DNA from: Candidatus Cloacimonadota bacterium
Lineage (GTDB): Bacteria; Cloacimonadota; Cloacimonadia; Cloacimonadales; TCS61
Direction: 5' to 3'
Assembly: GCA_030596265.1 (NCBI GenBank)
Contig: JAUVKM010000046.1
Coordinates: 1 to 10,310, forward strand
DNA length: 10,310 nucleotides
Shown here: positions 6,803 to 10,310 of the stretch, in pieces
Numbering within the stretch: the first letter of the stretch is position 1
Layout: every line of letters begins with the position of its first letter
Program-made: the position numbers and the translations under genes
Notes under the pieces: model-generated
Database searches by the model: none
What the model saw: the letters and a program-made list of their open reading frames with translations, nothing else
What the model was told of the DNA's origin: nothing

Positions 6803-7921
6803 CTAATTAAACCTGATTTTTATATCACTATCTTTCTTTGATTCGGGTTCTTTTGTTGAAATCGTATCTCCAACAGCAATTCCTTCAATTATCTCAACCT
6901 GTTGGAAATTATTTATCCCGGTTTTCACAACATTGCCGGTTCCAATTGTATCATTAATAACTTGATAAACGATATCATTTCCCTCATCATCAGAAAAAAT
7001 ACAGCGAATTGGAATTACAACAATATCTTTTCTCTCTTCACCGATAATTGTGATATTAGCTGTCATCCCCGGTTTTAATCTTTCATCAACTTCTTCCAGT
7101 TCAATTTCAACTGGGAAAACCTTAACATTGTTATAGCTTATAGCCATTGCAGCTATTTTTGTAATTTTCCCATCAAAATTTTCATAAGGATATGCATCGA
7201 CTTGAATATTTACTTTCATTCCATTTTCGATCTTTGAGATATCAACTTCATTGATCCTGGCATTCACGATCATTCTGCTAAGATCAGCAAGTTTAAGGAT
7301 TACAGTACCGGCAGAATATGATCCTGAACTTGATACTACCATCTCACCCTCTTCTACAGGTTTTTGAATAATAGTTCCGGAAGCAGTTGAAAATAATCTT
7401 GATAGATTGTTATCCGATTCAATTTCTTTTATAAGTTCATATTGCTGTAAGGCAGAATCATAATTTATCTGGGCAATTATATAAGCATCTTTGTAAGTAT
7501 CAAGCTCAATTTCTGAAATATAATTATCTGAATAAAGAGCTTTTCTTTTATTATATTTTTCTCTTGAATTTTCCAGTTCGATCTCCGCCAATTTTAAGTT
7601 ACTATTAACTCTCAAGATCGCCTCTGCTTGATTAAAATCTGGTATTATTTCTGCGATAAGATCACCCTTATTAATATAATCTCCTTCTTCAATATAGAAT
7701 TTAACCAATTCACCACTGACCTGTGATTTTTGTTCTATTTCTCTAATTGGTTGGATCTCACCCGTTTCTTCTAGTTTAATAACTATAGTTCCAAGTTCAA
7801 CTTTGTGATGCTTAGCCTTCCCACCAAATTTTGATCTATCTTTCTTACCTTTAGAAACGTTGCAACCACCTATAAGAATAATTAATATAACGATAATTGT
7901 ATGGCTAAAAACTTTTTTCAT
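6803..7921 (-). CDS. MacA-like periplasmic adaptor lipoprotein (RND/MFP family)
   Basis: A 372-residue membrane fusion protein, which links an inner-membrane exporter to an outer-membrane channel. The N-terminus is a lipoprotein signal with lipobox LIGGC (C20 as the lipidated residue). Domains follow family order: first lipoyl half at ~60-95 (QKSQVSGELVKFYIEEGDYINKGDLIAEI), a helical hairpin at ~97-170, second lipoyl half at ~178-212 (ASGTIIQKPVEEGEMV), beta-barrel at ~215-295 ending in LKPGMTANITI, and a membrane-proximal domain to ~355. A GTG at 7924 is in frame, but the ATG at 7921 is better placed after AGGAG (5 bp versus 2 bp), so I use the ATG. It lies 42 bp after the HtrA gene. The expected partners, a MacB-type ABC transporter or RND pump and a TolC-like channel, are not next to it. 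The cargo is unknown. Confidence 0.92.
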   Translation of the reverse strand: MKKVFSHTIIVILIILIGGCNVSKGKKDRSKFGGKAKHHKVELGTIVIKLEETGEIQPIREIEQKSQVSGELVKFYIEEGDYINKGDLIAEIIPDFNQAEAILRVNSNLKLAEIELENSREKYNKRKALYSDNYISEIELDTYKDAYIIAQINYDSALQQYELIKEIESDNNLSRLFSTASGTIIQKPVEEGEMVVSSSGSYSAGTVILKLADLSRMIVNARINEVDISKIENGMKVNIQVDAYPYENFDGKITKIAAMAISYNNVKVFPVEIELEEVDERLKPGMTANITIIGEERKDIVVIPIRCIFSDDEGNDIVYQVINDTIGTGNVVKTGINNFQQVEIIEGIAVGDTISTKEPESKKDSDIKIRFN

Positions 7922-7926
7922 CACTT

Positions 7927-7931
7927 CTCCT
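7927..7931 (-). promoter_or_regulatory. Ribosome-binding site that favours ATG 7921 over GTG 7924
   Basis: The minus strand reads CAGGAGAAGTGATG. AGGAG is only 2 bases from the GTG but 5 bases from the ATG, so the ATG is the likelier start. Confidence 0.7.
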
Positions 7932-7963
7932 GTATTTTGTTTTTTAGATTAAACTTAATTTTA

Positions 7964-9121
7964 TTATTTATACTCTACAGCTTTTAAATTCAGTTTCAAT
8001 GCCTTTCTATTACGTATAATTCCAATTTCAATTTCATCACCAACCGAAATATCAGAAACAACAAGTTCCGCATCACGAGTATCTTTGATGGTATTGCCAT
8101 TGATCTCTATGATTATGTCTCCTTCTTTTAATCCGGCTTTTGCTGCGGGACTCTTCCTTTGAATATAATTAACCAAAACCCCGTCAAGACTTTTAAGTTC
8201 AAGGTGGGAAGCAATGAGTTGATTAAGTTCTTGAACCTTGAATCCAAACCAGATCGAACGTATCTTCCCAAATTCAATTAATTCTCGCGCAGATTTCTTG
8301 ACCGCATTTACTGGAATAGCAAAACCAATACCGATATTTCCACCCGATTCTGAGAATATGAAAGTGTTAATACCAATTATCTCACCATAAATATTAACAA
8401 GTGGTCCTCCGCTGTTCCCCGGATTTATTGCGGCATCAGTTTGAACCATGTGGCGGTAGATCTTTCCATCTTTATTCTCTGCAAAGTCTCTATTTATCGC
8501 TGAAATTACACCAACTGATACACTTGGTTTGCTGTCTTTTATCAAGAATCCATACGGATTTCCAAGAGCAATTGCCCATTCACCAATTATCAGATTATCC
8601 GAATCACCGAATTTAGCAAATGGGAGGTCATTCCCCTCAATCTTGATCACAGCAATATCATGGGTTGTATCTATTCCAACAATCTTAGCATCAAATTGTC
8701 TTGTATCGGTAAGGATGACCTTTATCTCTGTTGCACCTTCAACAACATGTGCATTTGTGAGAATGAATCCATCAACAGAAAATATTACACCGGAACCGAT
8801 TCCCTGAATGCTGTAGGGAACTTCATCGTAAAAACCAAAGAAGAAATTGCGTCGGCGTTTAACTATTTGTGTTTTGATAACGTTAACACTTACCACCGCT
8901 GGTTCAACTATCCCTGCAGCATTTGTTATCGCATTCTTTCTTGAAGAATACACTTTATCTGTTTTCAGATCTTTATCATTAACTCTTTTATTTTCTATAT
9001 CTTCCAAAACGTTTTCAGATCCCAAACTCTCTGGTAATTCCCTATTTTTAATGTAAACAGGGTAGAATATCAAAACAATAATTGTTATTATTAATATAAA
9101 AATCACATGATTTCTATTCAT
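7964..9121 (-). CDS. HtrA/DegP-family serine protease with one PDZ domain, membrane-anchored
   Basis: A 385-residue envelope protease/chaperone. Residues 6-23 form one hydrophobic segment followed by a charged linker to ~60, with no good cleavage site, so it is probably a DegS-like signal anchor with the protease in the periplasm. The trypsin-like domain carries the full triad: H125 (LTNAHVV), D155 (HDIAVI) and S237 (NPGNSGGPLV). A single PDZ domain spans ~288-382 (DGVLVNYIQRKSPAAKAGLKEGDIIIEING). A basic insert RRRNFFFGFYDE (residues 89-100) sits in the position of the LA loop. The ATG at 9121 is preceded by AGGA 7 bp away, overlapping the stop of the DUF445-like gene, so coupling is likely. 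One PDZ and an anchor are closer to DegS or HtrA-type proteases than to two-PDZ DegP. The substrate or regulatory target is unknown. Confidence 0.95.
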   Translation of the reverse strand: MNRNHVIFILIITIIVLIFYPVYIKNRELPESLGSENVLEDIENKRVNDKDLKTDKVYSSRKNAITNAAGIVEPAVVSVNVIKTQIVKRRRNFFFGFYDEVPYSIQGIGSGVIFSVDGFILTNAHVVEGATEIKVILTDTRQFDAKIVGIDTTHDIAVIKIEGNDLPFAKFGDSDNLIIGEWAIALGNPYGFLIKDSKPSVSVGVISAINRDFAENKDGKIYRHMVQTDAAINPGNSGGPLVNIYGEIIGINTFIFSESGGNIGIGFAIPVNAVKKSARELIEFGKIRSIWFGFKVQELNQLIASHLELKSLDGVLVNYIQRKSPAAKAGLKEGDIIIEINGNTIKDTRDAELVVSDISVGDEIEIGIIRNRKALKLNLKAVEYK

Positions 9122-9130
9122 TAATAAATC

Positions 9131-9709
9131 CTATTTTACGCATAGATAGATCAGCATATTTCCCAAACCAATAAGAAAGTGAATTGCCAACACAAACAAT
9201 AAAACATATTTATAAACGTATCTATTAAAATATTCCTTTATAATATCCACATCAAGTTTCGCATTTAGTAATTCGATGTATTTATTCACTTCGTATTTTT
9301 CCATCAAAAATGGAACAAATGTACGCAAGAACTGTTTCACAATTTCAAATACGACAGTTGCGATAAAATGCCTGATATTGTTCTTTATAGATTTTGGTAT
9401 GAAACTAACATCATCCATAAAAGTGATCTTATCCCACGTTTTATGGAAAACTTTGTGTTCCCATTTTGTAATACGCGAACCGTCTGTATCATCTTTTGTG
9501 TCGTTGATGTAATCATTCACCATTTTCTTGATCTTCTTGATAAGCCAGATCTTTTTGCGGTAAACAAATGCGGGTGTGAAAGGAATGTGCTTTTCAAAAA
9601 CTTGTATTTTTTTAGAAGGTATGAATAAAAAAAACTTTATTGCAAAAACATACAGGTAGCCAAACAGCATATTCACAATGATGAAAATTAGAGGTTTGAT
9701 AATGAACAT
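9131..9709 (-). CDS. DUF445-like small membrane protein
   Basis: A 192-residue protein with a hydrophobic segment at each end (residues ~3-30 and ~165-190) and a basic, helical middle. The N-terminal part, VNMLFGYLYVFAIKFFLF followed by IPFTPAFVYRKK (residues 42-53), follows the DUF445 pattern G-x-x-T-N-x-x-A-I-K-x-L-F ... PFTPGLIPRR. The C-terminal LLNAKLDVDIIKEYFN ... FLIGLGNMLIYL also resembles the end of that family. The match is by eye and degenerate: the usual T-N is Y-V here. Length is shorter than YheB-type members (about 370 residues). Its function is unknown. Its ATG overlaps the stop of the DUF6485 gene by one base (TAATG), and its ribosome site GGAAGG lies in the last codons of that gene, which indicates tight translational coupling. 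HtrA follows 9 bp downstream. Confidence 0.72.
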   Translation of the reverse strand: MFIIKPLIFIIVNMLFGYLYVFAIKFFLFIPSKKIQVFEKHIPFTPAFVYRKKIWLIKKIKKMVNDYINDTKDDTDGSRITKWEHKVFHKTWDKITFMDDVSFIPKSIKNNIRHFIATVVFEIVKQFLRTFVPFLMEKYEVNKYIELLNAKLDVDIIKEYFNRYVYKYVLLFVLAIHFLIGLGNMLIYLCVK

Positions 9710-9912
9710 TATATCCTTCCCTGCTGATATAATTCAACAAAATATTCTATTGAACGTTTAAATGTTTTTTCTGCATCATTTGGGAAATAACAGGCTGGAA
9801 GTTCGTTCATGGAACGATGATAACTAATGCATTCACAGCAGATCCCTTTCTTATTGCAAGGATATGTGCAGTTACAGTTTTCCATATTTCTGCTCTGATT
9901 ATTACAATCCAT
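9709..9912 (-). CDS. Small Cys-rich protein, DUF6485 family
   Basis: A 67-residue soluble protein with eight cysteines (3, 13, 15, 19, 25, 26, 28, 41) and H32 in the pattern [22 protein letters not shown], followed by ELPACYFP and a helical tail [16 protein letters not shown]. This matches what I recall of DUF6485, with its C-T-Y-x-C-x-R/K-K-G-x-C-C-x-C and ELPACFF signature. The cysteine spacing suggests one or two bound metals (zinc or iron-sulphur), which is inference. No function is known to me. The ATG has GGAG 7 bp upstream. It is the first gene of the five-gene minus-strand cluster, immediately after promoter-like sequence, and its stop overlaps the start of the DUF445-like gene. Confidence 0.82.
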   Translation of the reverse strand: MDCNNQSRNMENCNCTYPCNKKGICCECISYHRSMNELPACYFPNDAEKTFKRSIEYFVELYQQGRI

Positions 9913-9929
9913 TCGTTCACTCCAAATCT

Positions 9930-9969
9930 ATTATAATGTTTAATCAAATTTTACAACTCTTTTTGTCAA
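9930..9969 (-). promoter_or_regulatory. Promoter-like boxes ahead of the five-gene envelope cluster
   Basis: The minus strand has a perfect TATAAT at 9930-9935, placed 17 bp before the DUF6485 start. TTGTAA at 9951-9956 is a possible -35 at a short 15 bp spacing. A perfect TTGACA also occurs at 9964-9969, but 28 bp away, too far to act with this -10. The position fits the expected promoter of the cluster; which boxes are used is uncertain. Confidence 0.45.
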
Positions 9970-9997
9970 TAATTAAGGTTCTTTATACCTCAATCTA

Positions 9998-10012
9998 TCG
10001 TCTTTCTGACGA
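9998..10012. repeat. Short hairpin TCGTC/GACGA downstream of the transposase gene
   Basis: TCGTC at 9998-10002 pairs perfectly with GACGA at 10008-10012 around a 5-base loop. It lies 57 bp past the transposase stop. Small palindromes of this kind beside a RAYT-type gene may be REP-like substrates. No second copy is present in the window, so this remains a suggestion. Confidence 0.5.
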
Positions 10013-10022
10013 ATCTCTCACG

Positions 10023-10061
10023 CTGTTCTCCATAGGAAGAATAGATCAAAAAAGAGAACAG
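10023..10061. repeat. 8-bp perfect inverted repeat just after the transposase stop
   Basis: CTGTTCTC at 10023-10030 and GAGAACAG at 10054-10061 are exact reverse complements separated by 23 bases. The right arm ends 7 bp from the transposase stop codon. On the transcribed minus strand the first arm is followed by TTTTTT inside the loop, not after the stem, so it is not a canonical terminator. It could be a subterminal hairpin of the element or part of a REP-type repeat. Confidence 0.55.
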
Positions 10062-10068
10062 GAATAAT

Positions 10069-10310
10069 TTATAAACCACAAAACAACAGATTATTCTTAT
10101 CCGTAGCCCAATTTTGCGGATTTTGTCTGATGTATTCCTGAATTTTATTTGATGATGATTCATCACGAAGTATATGATCATAATACGATTTTTGCCATTG
10201 AAAACCATTATCATATTTTCGATGTATTAATTTGGTTACGGCAGATTTGAACGAACCGATGATAACAGGCAATTTCTGATGTTGTCGGTTTTCATGTGTA
10301 TTTTGTAGGG
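10069..10310 (-). CDS. IS200-like/REP-associated (RAYT) transposase, C-terminal part
   Basis: The frame is open from the right edge to a TAA at 10069, giving the last 79 residues of a Y1/HUH-type transposase. The visible blocks are IIGSFKSAVTKLIHRK, FQWQKSYYDHILRDE, and IQEYIRQNPQNWATDKNN close to the C-terminus. This series (FKSAVT ... WQ-x-x-[FY]-[HY]-[DE]-H-I-[IL]-R-[DN]-E ... YI-x-x-NP-x-x-W) is the hallmark of the REP-associated tyrosine transposase group. An in-frame TTG at 10272 is internal to the domain and not a real start; the gene clearly extends out of the window. The HUH motif lies beyond the edge, so activity cannot be judged. The visible part is undamaged. It reads toward the envelope cluster, and inverted repeats lie directly after its stop. 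Confidence 0.88.
   Translation of the reverse strand, partial: LQNTHENRQHQKLPVIIGSFKSAVTKLIHRKYDNGFQWQKSYYDHILRDESSSNKIQEYIRQNPQNWATDKNNLLFCGL

Noticed and set aside
8401..9056. Overlapping plus-strand open frames (8401-8616, 8529-8807, 8660-8944, 8847-9056)
   Set aside because: They lie antisense to the HtrA gene, have no ribosome sites or recognisable domains, and the minus-strand frame has an intact catalytic triad.
9276..9628. Plus-strand open frames opposite the DUF445-like gene
   Set aside because: Shadow frames without ribosome sites; the minus-strand gene has coupled starts and family motifs.
9990..10214. Minus-strand 74-residue frame overlapping the transposase end, and plus-strand frame 9864-10067
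   Set aside because: The first overlaps the transposase in another frame and the second crosses the promoter region and inverted repeats; neither has domain or start support.
1..10310. CRISPR array, tRNA, rRNA or riboswitch
   Set aside because: No regularly spaced direct repeats, cloverleaf-like sequences or conserved aptamer cores were seen on either strand by eye.

Overview
The window is AT-rich bacterial chromosome, roughly 30% G+C, densely coded, with Shine-Dalgarno (SD) sites of the AGGAG type and several TTG starts. A secreted protein carrying a Por/type IX-like C-terminal sorting domain (consensus around FPNP ... IYNIKGQLV ... SSGIYLMQIK), an LpxL-type lipid A acyltransferase, a MacA-like lipoprotein adaptor and an HtrA protease together indicate a diderm of the FCB group. 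The style of the sorting domain and the base composition suggest Candidatus Cloacimonadota or a neighbour. That placement is an inference and was not checked by search.

Layout, left to right. (1) Positions 1-4091 hold a minus-strand cluster, transcribed from right to left: LpxL-type acyltransferase, a large exported protein with a degenerate Omp28/thioredoxin-like fold and a sorting domain, a PHP phosphoesterase of the CehA/McbA type, and the N-terminus of a DUF6602-like protein that runs off the left edge. The last three are separated by 2-8 bp and the SD sites overlap the upstream stop codons, so they look translationally coupled. (2) About 200 bp of divergent intergenic DNA (4092-4287). 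(3) Positions 4288-5475 hold a plus-strand pair: tsaB (tRNA t6A synthesis) and a ComEB-type dCMP deaminase. (4) Positions 5513-9912 hold a second minus-strand cluster of five genes, transcribed from right to left: a Cys-rich DUF6485 protein, a short DUF445-like membrane protein, a membrane-anchored HtrA serine protease, a MacA-like lipoprotein adaptor, and an unrecognised exported beta-propeller-like protein. This reads as an envelope maintenance operon. (5) Positions 9913-10068 are intergenic, with promoter-like boxes and a cluster of inverted repeats. (6) Positions 10069-10310 hold the C-terminus of an IS200-like/REP-associated (RAYT) transposase that enters from the right edge.

Most genes are recognisable housekeeping or envelope functions. 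No CRISPR array, tRNA, rRNA or complete defence system is visible. The observations most worth following are the structured DNA beside the transposase, the five-gene envelope operon that pairs an HtrA protease with an adaptor lacking its transporter, and the PHP + DUF6602 pair cut off by the left edge. No stretch longer than 300 bp lacks a gene.
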